A stretch of 64,000 nucleotides of DNA from positions 869,089 through 933,088 of the forward strand of contig NZ_JAROAU010000001.1 of assembly GCF_029433855.1 (NCBI RefSeq). The letters run 5' to 3'. This DNA is from Candidatus Kosakonia sp. 282A-S69 (lineage in GTDB: Bacteria > Pseudomonadota > Gammaproteobacteria > Enterobacterales > Enterobacteriaceae). The notes under the pieces were generated by a model, which saw only the letters and a list, made by a program, of their open reading frames with translations, ran no database searches and had not been told where the DNA came from. Below, one piece after another: positions 9,318 to 17,954 of the stretch (position 1 is its first letter; each line of letters begins with the position of its first letter). Both the position numbers and the translations under genes were made by a program.

Positions 9318-10604
9318 ATGACAATGAAAACAGTAAAAGCAACCCTTGCCTCGCTGGCTTTGCTGCCGGGCCTGGCGCTTGCCGCGCCGGCCGTTGCGGA
9401 TAAAGCAGATAACGGTTTTATGATGATTTGCACCGCACTGGTGCTGTTTATGTCCATTCCTGGCATCGCGCTCTTTTACGGCGGCCTGATCCGTGGCAAA
9501 AACGTGCTCTCAATGCTGACCCAGGTGGCGGTCACCTTCGCGCTGGTCTGTATTCTCTGGGTGGTGTATGGCTACTCGCTGGCCTTCAGCGAAGGTAACA
9601 GCTTCTTTGGTAGCTTCAACTGGGTAATGCTGAAAAATATTGCCCTGACCGACGTAATGGGCAGCATCTATCAATATATCCATGTCGCCTTCCAGGGCTC
9701 CTTCGCCTGCATCACCGTGGGGCTTATCGTCGGCGCGCTCGCCGAGCGTATTCGCTTCTCTGCGGTGCTGATCTTTGTGGTGGTATGGATGACGCTCTCC
9801 TATGTGCCGATTGCGCACATGGTGTGGGGCGGCGGTCTGCTGGCAACCCACGGCGCGCTCGACTTTGCGGGCGGTACGGTGGTGCACATTAACGCCGCCA
9901 TTGCCGGCCTGGTGGGTGCCTACCTGATTGGCAAACGCGTCGGCTTCGGCAAAGAGGCGTTTAAACCGCACAACCTGCCGATGGTCTTTATCGGTACGGC
10001 AATCCTCTATGTTGGCTGGTTTGGCTTCAACGCCGGTTCGGCGAGCAGCGCGAACGAAATCGCCGCGCTGGCGTTTGTTAACACCGTGGTCGCCACAGCT
10101 GCCGCCATCCTCTCCTGGGTCTTTGGTGAGTGGGCCATGCGCGGTAAGCCTTCGCTGCTCGGTGCCTGCTCGGGGGCGATTGCCGGTCTGGTTGGTATCA
10201 CCCCGGCGTGCGGTTATGTCGGTGTTGGCGGTGCGCTGATTGTTGGCCTGGTGTGCGGTCTGGCCGGGCTGTGGGGCGTGACGGCGCTGAAACGTATGCT
10301 GCGCGTCGATGACCCGTGCGATGTCTTCGGCGTTCACGGTGTGTGCGGCATTATCGGCTGTATCCTGACGGGGATCTTCGCCGCTACCTCGCTTGGCGGC
10401 GTAGGCTTCGCCTCCGGCGTCACGATGGGCCACCAGGTGCTGGTGCAGCTGGAGAGCGTGGGTATCACTATCGTCTGGTCTGCGGTGGTGGCCTTTATCG
10501 GCTACAAACTGGCGGATATGACAGTTGGCCTGCGCGTACCGGAAGAGCAAGAGCGCGAAGGGCTGGATGTCAACAGCCACGGTGAAAACGCCTACAACGC
10601 CTGA
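9318..10604 (+). CDS. amtB: Ammonium channel AmtB
   Basis: An inner-membrane ammonium/ammonia channel of 428 aa, trimeric, with a cleaved signal peptide (LLPGLALAAPAVAD) followed by eleven membrane segments. Family landmarks include the Amt motif region ALDFAGGTVVHINAA and the second pore histidine in DVFGVHGVCGI. The C-terminal tail (GLDVNSHGENAYNA) that contacts GlnK is conserved. I chose the ATG at 9318, with MKTVKA at 9324 as an equally possible start; a GTG at 9300 is unlikely. Expression comes from the glnK promoter, and a bidirectional terminator follows. Confidence 0.95.
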   Translation: MTMKTVKATLASLALLPGLALAAPAVADKADNGFMMICTALVLFMSIPGIALFYGGLIRGKNVLSMLTQVAVTFALVCILWVVYGYSLAFSEGNSFFGSFNWVMLKNIALTDVMGSIYQYIHVAFQGSFACITVGLIVGALAERIRFSAVLIFVVVWMTLSYVPIAHMVWGGGLLATHGALDFAGGTVVHINAAIAGLVGAYLIGKRVGFGKEAFKPHNLPMVFIGTAILYVGWFGFNAGSASSANEIAALAFVNTVVATAAAILSWVFGEWAMRGKPSLLGACSGAIAGLVGITPACGYVGVGGALIVGLVCGLAGLWGVTALKRMLRVDDPCDVFGVHGVCGIIGCILTGIFAATSLGGVGFASGVTMGHQVLVQLESVGITIVWSAVVAFIGYKLADMTVGLRVPEEQEREGLDVNSHGENAYNA

Positions 10605-10631
10605 TAAGTTGAGTCTCTCCTGAGCATAAAA

Positions 10632-10660
10632 AAGCCTCCGCTTGCGGAGGCTTCTCTTTT
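10632..10660. terminator. Bidirectional terminator between amtB and tesB
   Basis: AAGCCTCCGC/GCGGAGGCTT forms a strong GC-rich hairpin. Six A precede it and a T-rich run follows, so it can stop both amtB (plus strand) and tesB (minus strand). Confidence 0.88.
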
Positions 10661-10678
10661 GGCGATAACGCAACCGGC

Positions 10679-11539
10679 TCAGTTACGGTTACGCATTACC
10701 CCTTCCTGCACGCTGGAGGCCACCAGCACGCCATCCTGGGTATAGAATTCGCCGCGCACAAAGCCGCGCGCGCTGGAGGCAGAGGTGCTCTCAACGCTGT
10801 AGAGCAGCCAGTCGTTCATATTGAACGGGCGGTGGAACCACATCGAGTGATCGATGGTTGCCACTTGCATACCGCGCTCAAGGAAACCGACGCCGTGCGG
10901 CTGCAGCGCCACCGGCAGGAAGTTAAAGTCGGACGCGTAGCCAAGCAGATATTGATGGATGCGGAAGTCTTCATCCAGCACGCCGTTAGCGCGGATCCAC
11001 ACCTGGCGCACCGGAGCGGCAACATGGCCCTTCAGCGGGTTATGGAACTCGACCGGGCGGATCTCCAGCGGCTTGTCGCTGAGGAACTTCTCTTTTACGC
11101 CGGGTGGCAGCAGATGCGAGAGATCGCGGGCGATCTCCGTTTCCGATTTGAGCGAGTCCGGCGCGGGCGCGGCGGGCATCGTTTTTTGATGCTCGTAGCC
11201 CGTCTCAGGCGCCTGGAAGGAGGCGGTCATATAGAAAATCGGTTTGCCGTTCTGTACCGCCGCCACGCGGCGGGCGCTAAAGCTGTTGCCGTCGCGCAGC
11301 ACTTCTACGTCATAAACAATCGGTTTCTGGCTATCGCCGGGGCGCAAAAAGTAGCTGTGGAAGGAGTGTACCAGGCGGTCTGCCGGAACGGTCTCTTTCG
11401 CCGCATAGAGCGCCTGCCCAACGACCTGGCCGCCGAAGACCTGGCGCAGACCTAAATCTTCGCTCTGCCCACGAAACAGCCCCTCTTCAATTTTTTCCAG
11501 ATTCAATAATGCCAGCAGATTAGATAGCGCCTGACTCAT
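10679..11539 (-). CDS. tesB: Acyl-CoA thioesterase II TesB
   Basis: TesB hydrolyses medium- and long-chain acyl-CoA esters to free acids and CoA. The 286-aa product equals the E. coli length and has a double hot-dog layout: N-terminal part with [16 protein letters not shown], and C-terminal part with [20 protein letters not shown] and [14 protein letters not shown] chose the ATG at 11539, preceded by AGGA, over an upstream start that would add 45 unrelated residues. It is monocistronic and convergent with amtB. Confidence 0.95.
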   Translation of the reverse strand: MSQALSNLLALLNLEKIEEGLFRGQSEDLGLRQVFGGQVVGQALYAAKETVPADRLVHSFHSYFLRPGDSQKPIVYDVEVLRDGNSFSARRVAAVQNGKPIFYMTASFQAPETGYEHQKTMPAAPAPDSLKSETEIARDLSHLLPPGVKEKFLSDKPLEIRPVEFHNPLKGHVAAPVRQVWIRANGVLDEDFRIHQYLLGYASDFNFLPVALQPHGVGFLERGMQVATIDHSMWFHRPFNMNDWLLYSVESTSASSARGFVRGEFYTQDGVLVASSVQEGVMRNRN

Positions 11540-11752
11540 ACAATTCCTCAAATAAATAGCGGCTGACGTAGCAAATATTGCCTGAGTATAACCTGGAAAA
11601 GGCAGTGGTCCGATGGGTGCAATAATCTGAATGAATGGGTGTTTACAGGAATATATCGGGTATATGTGCCACACTTGTTCAGGTTACGAAGGTTTAGCCA
11701 CACATCTGGCAGGCGCTGCGCCTGCAGGTGCATTGAAGATAAGGAGAGATCA

Positions 11753-12322
11753 ATGAAACTCGTGCCCATGTTAAGTGGTTTAGCAGTCGCAGTCGCGTTA
11801 TCGGCGTGCGCCCAAAAAGGCGGTGATATTCCAACGCCGGCACCTAATCCCAATGCGCCGGCCGCAACCAACAAAGCGGCGATTGCTCAGCCAAGCGTTA
11901 CCGGTACGGTCTGGATCCGCCAGAAAGTGGCGCTGCCGCCGGATGCGGTCTTAACCGTTACCGTTTCTGATGCCACCCAGGCCAACGCGCCGTCGAAAGT
12001 GCTGGCGCAGAAAGCAGTGCGCACCGATGGCAAACAGCCGCCGTACAGCTTTGTCCTGCCGTTTAACCCGGCCGACATCCAGCCAAACGCGCGTATTCTG
12101 CTGAGTGCGGCGATCACCGTCGACAACAAGATGGTCTTTATCACCGACGCGGTTAAGCCCGTTATCAACCAGGGCGGCACCAAAGTCGACCTGACGCTGG
12201 TTCCGGTACAGCAGACCGCGGTTCCGCTGCAGCAGAGCGGTGGTACGCCGAACACCGTACCGTCGACCTCACCGACGCAGGTCACCCCGTCTAACGCCAC
12301 TCCGGCGCCGACCCAGTACTAA
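11753..12322 (+). CDS. ybaY: YbaY family lipoprotein
   Basis: A 189-aa envelope lipoprotein matching E. coli YbaY. The signal peptide ends in the lipobox LSAC with the lipidated Cys19. The following Pro/Asn-rich linker leads to a beta-rich domain (VTGTVWIRQKVALPPDAVL), a type also found in YscW-like lipoprotein chaperones. The C-terminal ~35 residues are a low-complexity Thr/Pro/Ser/Gln tail. Function is unknown. Start chosen at the ATG with AAGGAGAG seven bases upstream. Confidence 0.88.
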   Translation: MKLVPMLSGLAVAVALSACAQKGGDIPTPAPNPNAPAATNKAAIAQPSVTGTVWIRQKVALPPDAVLTVTVSDATQANAPSKVLAQKAVRTDGKQPPYSFVLPFNPADIQPNARILLSAAITVDNKMVFITDAVKPVINQGGTKVDLTLVPVQQTAVPLQQSGGTPNTVPSTSPTQVTPSNATPAPTQY

Positions 12323-12336
12323 TCTGCGTCTGTTTT

Positions 12337-12360
12337 GCTCCTCTCCTTCGGGGGAGGAGC
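12337..12360. other. UUCG-loop hairpin between ybaY and ybaZ
   Basis: GCTCCTCTCC and GGGGAGGAGC pair (one wobble) around a TTCG tetraloop in the short gap between the convergent genes. There is no T run on either strand, so it is a stable 3' mRNA hairpin rather than a textbook terminator. Confidence 0.6.
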
Positions 12361-12674
12361 TACTCATAGCGCCAGCGATATCGATTCAAATCAATCTCAC
12401 CGCTTCCCGACACCACCACCCCTTCTGCCAGCAGTGCCTGACGCTGCCGCTGCAAATCCGGCCCGCTGAGTGAAATGGCGCCATAACGATTTACCACCCG
12501 ATGCCACGGTAGCGTGCTGCCCTCCGGTAAGCGCTTTAACACGCCGCCGACCTGGCGCGCCGCGCGCGGGGAGCCAGCCAGTTTTGCCACCTCGCCATAG
12601 GTAGTGACATAACCCTCCGGGATGGCGGCGACGATTTGCCATACCCGATGGGGAAAAGTGTCTTGTCTCTCCAT
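12360..12674 (-). CDS. ybaZ: Alkyltransferase-like DNA damage protein YbaZ
   Basis: YbaZ/Atl binds O6-alkylguanine in DNA and helps hand it to nucleotide excision repair. It resembles the C-terminal domain of MGMT but has Trp in place of the reactive Cys (PWHRVVN instead of PCHRV), so it cannot remove the alkyl group. The recognition-helix region GSPRAARQVGGVLKRLP is present. Start set at the ATG at 12674 (104 aa), with AGGAG six bases upstream. The longer E. coli annotation begins with MLVSCA; here that stretch is out of frame. Confidence 0.92.
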   Translation of the reverse strand: MERQDTFPHRVWQIVAAIPEGYVTTYGEVAKLAGSPRAARQVGGVLKRLPEGSTLPWHRVVNRYGAISLSGPDLQRQRQALLAEGVVVSGSGEIDLNRYRWRYE

Positions 12675-12836
12675 CACACGCTCCTGAGCAGGGAAGGGGG
12701 CAGCATAAACAGCGATGTACCCGCTGTGAAGGGGCGATTGCGCAAGAAACCAGCATCTGTCAGCCCATGGGTTGCAATTGCCCTGCCGGATGGGGATAAT
12801 GCGCCAGCGCGTTGGTTATCACCCTTCGCTCTCAAT

Positions 12837-12950
12837 GGGGGCCCTGTTGGTTCTCCCGCAATGCTACTTTGTTCACCAGGTCAGGTCCGGAAGGAAGCAG
12901 CCAGGGCAAAGGACGTGTGTGCCGGGATGTAGCTGGCAGGGCCCCCACCC
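12837..12950 (+). ncRNA. ffs: 4.5S RNA (signal recognition particle RNA)
   Basis: A 114-nt match to enterobacterial 4.5S RNA. The 5' end GGGGGCCCTG pairs with the 3' GCAGGGCCCCC, and the apical Ffh-binding region contains TCAGGTCCGGAAGGAAGCAG. It pairs with Ffh for co-translational targeting of membrane proteins. Location next to ybaZ is as in E. coli, and it marks the right edge of the conserved left block. Confidence 0.97.
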
Positions 12951-12980
12951 ATTTCAGCCGCCGTCAGGCAGCGCGCCGCA

Positions 12981-15731
12981 CTACTCCACTTTCAGCAACT
13001 TCCACTCCCGCGCCTGGTTTACCGCCTGCATCCGGCTGCTGACCTGCAACTTCTCATACATCTGTTTTAAGTGCCATTTGACCGTCTCCGCCGAAATCCC
13101 CAGCACGCGGGCAATCTCTTTGTTCGAGTGACCGCTGGCGATAAGCTCAAGCGTCTGCTGCTCACGCTCGGTGAGGTAGCGCGTCTCTTCCGCTTCAGTG
13201 TGCCGTCCCGGCGGTAAACCAAACCACTCCACCGCCTGTTGTCGCAGGGGGGCCGCCTGGTGCCTGAGCGCCTCCGGTGTTGCCTGGCGGGCAAGCAGCT
13301 CGTCAAGCAGCCCAACCAGCACGGTGCCGAGGTCAAGCAGGCTACGCCGCAAACCGTGCGCCAGCGCCTGTTGCAGTGGCGAGGTGAAGACCATCACTGC
13401 CTGTTCATATGCCCCTGTATGCCAGAGCGCAGCCGCCTGCGCCAGGCGTAAGCGCAGGGCAGAGAGCACTTCGCCGCGCTGCTGCTGCTCATCGGCAAGT
13501 GTCGCAAAGGCAGCGGCGGCCTGATGGGCATGGCCCCCGGCAAGCGCAATCCGGCTTTCGCTGACGCGTCGATAAAAGTCTATCGCCCCGGCTTCAGCGT
13601 GTGCACTGTGCAACTGCTGAAGCGCGGCCAGTGTCTCCAGCGCCGGGGAAAACGCCTTATCACGCAGATGCAGTTCGACCGTTTCCGCCAGCAGCGCCGC
13701 CTGCGCGCGCAGCCACTGGCGCTGACGCGCCACTTCGCCGCCATAGGTGAGCAGCCGTTTCGCCTCGGCAAGATGGCCATTAAGCGCCGCCTGGCGTGAG
13801 AGGACGATAAAGCAGCGACTCAGCCCCTCCGGCGGGCAAAAGGTCTCGATCATCTCAAGGCGCAGCGCCAGCAGGGCGTCAATCTCCTGCCGCTCGTCGC
13901 GCTCCCAGGCGACCTCCGCCAGAATCGGTGCCAGCGTTGCACCGCTGCTGGAGTTGCTGCCGGTTTGCGCCTCGGCGGCCTGTAGCGTCTGCGCCGCCAC
14001 GCGCTGCGCGTCAGCCAGATTTCCCTGGCGTAGATGGGCCTGAGCGATGACAAAGGCGCGCCAGACATCGACAAACAGATTACGGTTTGCCACCTTCAGC
14101 TCCGGCAGCCTGCTCTGCACCGCCAGCGCCTGCCCAGGCCGGGCATTGACGAGGTGGCAGTAGCTGAGGATGTTGCACACCAGCCCGTCAACCCAGCGGT
14201 CGCCGCAGGGGATCTCCGCCAGCAGCGGCTCCACCAGCGCTACGCTGAATTGAATGTTCTCGGCAAAGGCTTCGCAAATCGCCCGCACCACCCGCAGCTT
14301 GACCCGCACGCTGGGCGACAGCGCGGCGTCTTGCGCCATCGCTTCGATGCTGTTGAGGAGCTCGCGCGAAGCCTGAAAGCGAAAGTGGTGTGCCAGCGCC
14401 CAGGCGAGATTAAGCTGGAGATCGATACGCGACGGATCGGGCGTCAGCGGCAAAAAGTGCATCCAGCGCACCAGCGTGTCGATATCCCCCTCTTCGGCGA
14501 GGGACTGCGCGCTGGCTTCGGCATGCCGCGCACCGCTTTTCCCTGCCGCCAGCGCATGGCGCACCGCCTCGGCCCAGAGTTGCTGCCCGGCAAACCAGTT
14601 GCTGGCGCGCTCATGCAGTTGCCGCACGCGCGCCGGTTCGCTCTGCTGCAAGCGGGCCAGCAGCGCATCGCGCATCAGGTGGTGGTAGCGAAACCAGCCG
14701 CCGTGCTCATCCAGGGCGGTGATAAAGAGATTATGCTGCTGGATCCAGCCGAGCATCGCTTCGCCATCATCGCCCCCGGTCAACGCATCGCACAACGCGG
14801 GGGTGAGGCGGTTGAGAATCGCGGTTTGCAGCAGAAAATCGACTACCGGCTCCGGCAGTGGGGTAAAGATCACCTCATCGAGATAGCGCGCCAGCGTGCG
14901 CGAACCGGAGGGGATACGCGCCAGAAAGCGCTGCGGATCGTGGTGCCAGTCCGGCGCCAGCGCGGCGATCTTGATCCCGGCAACCCAGCCCTCTGTAGCC
15001 AGCATCAGCCGCTGAAGATCCTGCGCGCCGGGAAGCACCGTGCGCGCGGCGTCGCTGAGGTAATCCTGCGCTTCGGCAAGGGTGAAACGCAGATCCTCAT
15101 CATGCAGTTCGCTGAGCGCATCCTGCAGCGCCAGGCGGCTCAGCGCCAGCGGTGGGTGAAAGCGGCTGCCGATAATCAGGTGCAGCGACTCGGGCGCGTG
15201 GTTGATAAGCCAGCTTATGCCCTCATGCAGCGCGGGATGGGTCAGGGAGTGGTAATCATCAAGGATCAGCCACACCGGATGTGCGCAGCGGTGCAGCTGG
15301 TTGGTCAACTCTGCCAGCAGCACCGAGAGATCCGGCGTCATATCGCCCTGTAAAAAGGGATCGAGCGCTTCGCCCCAGCCGCTGTAGAGCGGTTTCAGCG
15401 CGGTGACCAGGTAGCGCGCAAACTGCGCCGGATCGTTCTCATCCTCCTCCAGGCTCAGCCAGCCGATAGCCTCACCCTGCTCCCGACGACGGCGATACCA
15501 CTGCGCCAGCAACGTCGTTTTCCCGGAGCCGGCAGCCGCGCAGATAAGCGTAAGCGCGCCCTCGGCGGCCTCATCCAGCCTTGCCAGCAGGCGGTCACGC
15601 TCAAGCAGCACGCCCGGCGAGCGGGGGGGCGTTAATTTGGTGAGGATCAGCGGCAGCCGGCGCGTAAAGCGGAAAGGTTCCTCGCGATAGCTGGCCGCAA
15701 GCAGAGAGTCTGTTGAGGTCAACGATTTCAT
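12981..15731 (-). CDS. acoK: MalT/LuxR-type activator of the aco operon, AcoK
   Basis: A 916-aa regulator with MalT architecture. The N-terminal STAND NTPase has Walker A AAAGSGKTTLL and Walker B WLILDDYH; tetratricopeptide-like helices fill the middle. The C-terminal LuxR helix-turn-helix is LTEREQQTLELIASGHSNKE onward to VKWHLKQMYEKL. It is divergent from acoA, as in the Klebsiella acoK-acoABCD locus, where AcoK is required for aco expression. Activation by acetoin or a derivative is family knowledge plus inference. Start chosen at the ATG at 15731; the frame is open further upstream, but that reaches into the intergenic palindrome. Confidence 0.88.
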   Translation of the reverse strand: MKSLTSTDSLLAASYREEPFRFTRRLPLILTKLTPPRSPGVLLERDRLLARLDEAAEGALTLICAAAGSGKTTLLAQWYRRRREQGEAIGWLSLEEDENDPAQFARYLVTALKPLYSGWGEALDPFLQGDMTPDLSVLLAELTNQLHRCAHPVWLILDDYHSLTHPALHEGISWLINHAPESLHLIIGSRFHPPLALSRLALQDALSELHDEDLRFTLAEAQDYLSDAARTVLPGAQDLQRLMLATEGWVAGIKIAALAPDWHHDPQRFLARIPSGSRTLARYLDEVIFTPLPEPVVDFLLQTAILNRLTPALCDALTGGDDGEAMLGWIQQHNLFITALDEHGGWFRYHHLMRDALLARLQQSEPARVRQLHERASNWFAGQQLWAEAVRHALAAGKSGARHAEASAQSLAEEGDIDTLVRWMHFLPLTPDPSRIDLQLNLAWALAHHFRFQASRELLNSIEAMAQDAALSPSVRVKLRVVRAICEAFAENIQFSVALVEPLLAEIPCGDRWVDGLVCNILSYCHLVNARPGQALAVQSRLPELKVANRNLFVDVWRAFVIAQAHLRQGNLADAQRVAAQTLQAAEAQTGSNSSSGATLAPILAEVAWERDERQEIDALLALRLEMIETFCPPEGLSRCFIVLSRQAALNGHLAEAKRLLTYGGEVARQRQWLRAQAALLAETVELHLRDKAFSPALETLAALQQLHSAHAEAGAIDFYRRVSESRIALAGGHAHQAAAAFATLADEQQQRGEVLSALRLRLAQAAALWHTGAYEQAVMVFTSPLQQALAHGLRRSLLDLGTVLVGLLDELLARQATPEALRHQAAPLRQQAVEWFGLPPGRHTEAEETRYLTEREQQTLELIASGHSNKEIARVLGISAETVKWHLKQMYEKLQVSSRMQAVNQAREWKLLKVE

Positions 15732-15843
15732 ACGAGCCTGCCCCTGTTCACGAAAGTCGCTGCTAAGTGTAAGTAACTGACACCCGCCTGTAACCTGCCA
15801 GAACTTGACCCTTATCGCATTTATCTCTTTTAGTCCCGCTCTC

Positions 15844-15869
15844 CCCCCCAATTGGGGGGTTATCCCCCC
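15844..15869. promoter_or_regulatory. Helically phased C6/G6 tracts, candidate AcoK operator
   Basis: CCCCCC (15844-15849), GGGGGG (15854-15859) and CCCCCC (15864-15869) are spaced exactly ten bases apart. The first two form a perfect 16-bp palindrome around AATT. The array lies 90 bases before acoA and 112 bases from the acoK start. MalT-family boxes are short G-rich repeats, so AcoK binding is plausible but inferred. Confidence 0.5.
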
Positions 15870-15959
15870 TTAAGACCCGCTTATAGAGTAACCCCACTTC
15901 CGCAATCCCTGCCGGTCGCCCTACTGGCGCTCGCGGGTATACAACCTGAGGACGGAGCT

Positions 15960-16922
15960 ATGGAGCTGAACACACAACAGCTGTTAAAGGCTTATCGCAA
16001 AATGCGTGAAATACGTGAATTCGAGGAGCGCCTGCACACTGAAAACACCAGCGGTGACATTCCCGGATTCATCCACCTGTATACCGGCGAGGAGGCTATC
16101 GCCGTCGGCGTCTGTGAGAACTTACAGCAGACGGATTACATCGGCTCTACCCACCGTGGGCACGGCCACTGCATCGCCAAAGGGTGCGATATCCACGCGA
16201 TGATGGCGGAGATCTTCGGCAAAGACGCCGGTCTGTGCCGCGGGAAAGGCGGCTCTATGCACATTGCCGATCTCTCGAAAGGGATGCTCGGCGCGAATGC
16301 CATTGTCGGCGGCGCGCCGCCGCTGGTGATTGGCGCGGCGCTGACGGCGAAAACCCGTAATAACGGCGGCGTCGCCGTCTCATTTACCGGCGATGGCGGC
16401 TCCAACCAGGGGCTGGTATTTGAAGCCATCAACATGGCGGTGGTGCTGCAACTGCCCGCCATCTTCGTCTTTGAAAACAACGGGTACGGTGAAGCGACCG
16501 GGCATAACTACGCTGTCGGTGGCCGCGATATCGCCGGGCGCGCCGCCGGGTTTGGTCTGCCTGCGGTCACCGTTGACGGCACCGATTTCTTCGCCGTTTA
16601 CGAAGCAACCGCTGAAGCGGTGAAGCGCGCCCGTGAAGGCGGCGGGCCGAGCGTGATTGAGGCGAAAGCGTTTCGCTGGCACGGCCACTTTGAGGGCGAT
16701 CCCGCGCTTTACCGCGGGGAGGGGGAGATTGAGCGCCTGCGCGCCGATCACGATCCGCTGAAGATTTTCGCCAGCAAAACGGCAGCAACGCTGACGCGCG
16801 ACGCGCTGGAGGCGATCGACGCTGAGGTGAAAGCCCAGGTCGACGATGCGGTAATCAAAGCCCGCGCCGCCGGTTATCCGGTGGCGGAAAGCCTGCTGAC
16901 CGACGTTTACGTCTCTTACTGA
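15960..16922 (+). CDS. acoA: Acetoin dehydrogenase E1 alpha subunit
   Basis: The thiamine-diphosphate-dependent E1 of the acetoin dehydrogenase complex cleaves acetoin to acetaldehyde and an acetyl group passed to lipoamide. The 320-aa alpha subunit carries the ThDP/Mg motif GDGGSNQG... to ENNGYG, with His residues in STHRGHGH and RWHGHFEGDP as in E1 alpha proteins. The ATG at 15960 follows GAGGACGGAG; an upstream in-frame extension contains the intergenic regulatory array and is rejected. It is the first gene of the operon; acoB begins ten bases after its stop. Confidence 0.94.
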   Translation: MELNTQQLLKAYRKMREIREFEERLHTENTSGDIPGFIHLYTGEEAIAVGVCENLQQTDYIGSTHRGHGHCIAKGCDIHAMMAEIFGKDAGLCRGKGGSMHIADLSKGMLGANAIVGGAPPLVIGAALTAKTRNNGGVAVSFTGDGGSNQGLVFEAINMAVVLQLPAIFVFENNGYGEATGHNYAVGGRDIAGRAAGFGLPAVTVDGTDFFAVYEATAEAVKRAREGGGPSVIEAKAFRWHGHFEGDPALYRGEGEIERLRADHDPLKIFASKTAATLTRDALEAIDAEVKAQVDDAVIKARAAGYPVAESLLTDVYVSY

Positions 16923-16932
16923 GGAGCCCGTC

Positions 16933-17952
16933 ATGACAATCAAAACTTACCGCGAAGCGATCCGCGACGCGCTGGCGCAGGAGATGGCGCGCGACGAAAG
17001 CGTGGTGTTGATAGGTGAAGATCTGCGCGGCGGCCACGGCGGCAACGCGCCGGAAGAGGCGAAAGTGGAAGCCTTCGGCGGCGTGCTCGGCGTCACCAAA
17101 GGGTTGTGGACCCAGTTTGGCTCGGCGCGGGTGATCGATACGCCGATCACCGAGTCGGCAATTATCGGCATGGCTGCCGGCGCGGCGGTGACCGGTTTAC
17201 GCCCGGTGGCGGAACTGATGTTTATGGATTTCTTCGGCGTCAGCCACGATGCGCTCTACAACCAGGCGGCAAAATTCCGTTATATGTTCGGCGGCAAGGC
17301 GAAAGCGCCGCTGGTGGTGCGCGGCATGATCGGTGCCGGTTTTTCGGCGGCCGCGCAGCATTCGCAGTCCCCCTACAATATTTTTGCCACCACGCCGGGG
17401 CTGAAAGTGGTGGTGCCCTCATCGCCCTATGACGCCAAAGGGCTGCTGATCCAGTCGATTCGCGACGACGATCCGGTGGTCTTCTGCGAGCACAAGATGC
17501 TTTACGACATGAAAGGTGAGGTGCCGGACGAGAGCTATACCGTGCCGCTGGGCCAGGCCAACTACACCCGCGAAGGGGAGGATGTCACCATTATTGCCCT
17601 CTCGGCGATGGTGCATAAAGCCAACCAGGTGGCGGACAAACTGCTGAAAGAGGGCATCTCCGTTGAGGTGGTCGATCCGCGCACCGTGTCGCCGCTGGAT
17701 GAGGAGGGGATTCTTGAATCCGTTGCGTCTACTGGCCGGGTGGTGATTGTCGATGAGTCCGCCGCGCGCTTCGGCTTCGCCCATGATGTGGCGGCGCTGA
17801 TCGCCTCGCAGGCGTTCCACTTCCTGAAAGCGCCGGTAGTGTTAATTACTCCGCCGCATACCCCGGTTCCCTTCTCGCCCGCGCTGGAAAAACTCTGGAT
17901 CCCCGACACGGATCGCATTGAGGCCGCCGTTCGACAACTGATGGAGGCGTGA
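16933..17952 (+). CDS. acoB: Acetoin dehydrogenase E1 beta subunit
   Basis: The 339-aa beta subunit pairs with AcoA as a transketolase-type alpha2beta2 E1. It has the conserved pyrimidine-binding half (GEDLRGGHGG, DTPITESAIIGMAAGAA, MFMDFF) and the C-terminal transketolase domain (EVVDPRTVSPLDEEGI, VIVDES). A GAGGAGCCC ribosome site overlaps the end of acoA. Its TGA stop is two bases before the acoC ATG, indicating tight co-translation. Confidence 0.94.
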   Translation: MTIKTYREAIRDALAQEMARDESVVLIGEDLRGGHGGNAPEEAKVEAFGGVLGVTKGLWTQFGSARVIDTPITESAIIGMAAGAAVTGLRPVAELMFMDFFGVSHDALYNQAAKFRYMFGGKAKAPLVVRGMIGAGFSAAAQHSQSPYNIFATTPGLKVVVPSSPYDAKGLLIQSIRDDDPVVFCEHKMLYDMKGEVPDESYTVPLGQANYTREGEDVTIIALSAMVHKANQVADKLLKEGISVEVVDPRTVSPLDEEGILESVASTGRVVIVDESAARFGFAHDVAALIASQAFHFLKAPVVLITPPHTPVPFSPALEKLWIPDTDRIEAAVRQLMEA

Positions 17953-17954
17953 TC

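Noticed and set aside
9510-10673. 387-aa open frame antisense to amtB
   Set aside because: It crosses the bidirectional terminator and has shadow-type composition; amtB is certain.
12772-12836. Promoter of ffs
   Set aside because: A GATAAT near 12796 is too far from the RNA 5' end, and no convincing -10/-35 pair at the right distance could be picked by eye.
14034-15353. 439-aa open frame antisense to acoK
   Set aside because: It lies wholly inside acoK, has arginine/glutamine-rich low-complexity composition typical of reversed GC-rich codons, lacks any recognisable domain and has no ribosome site.
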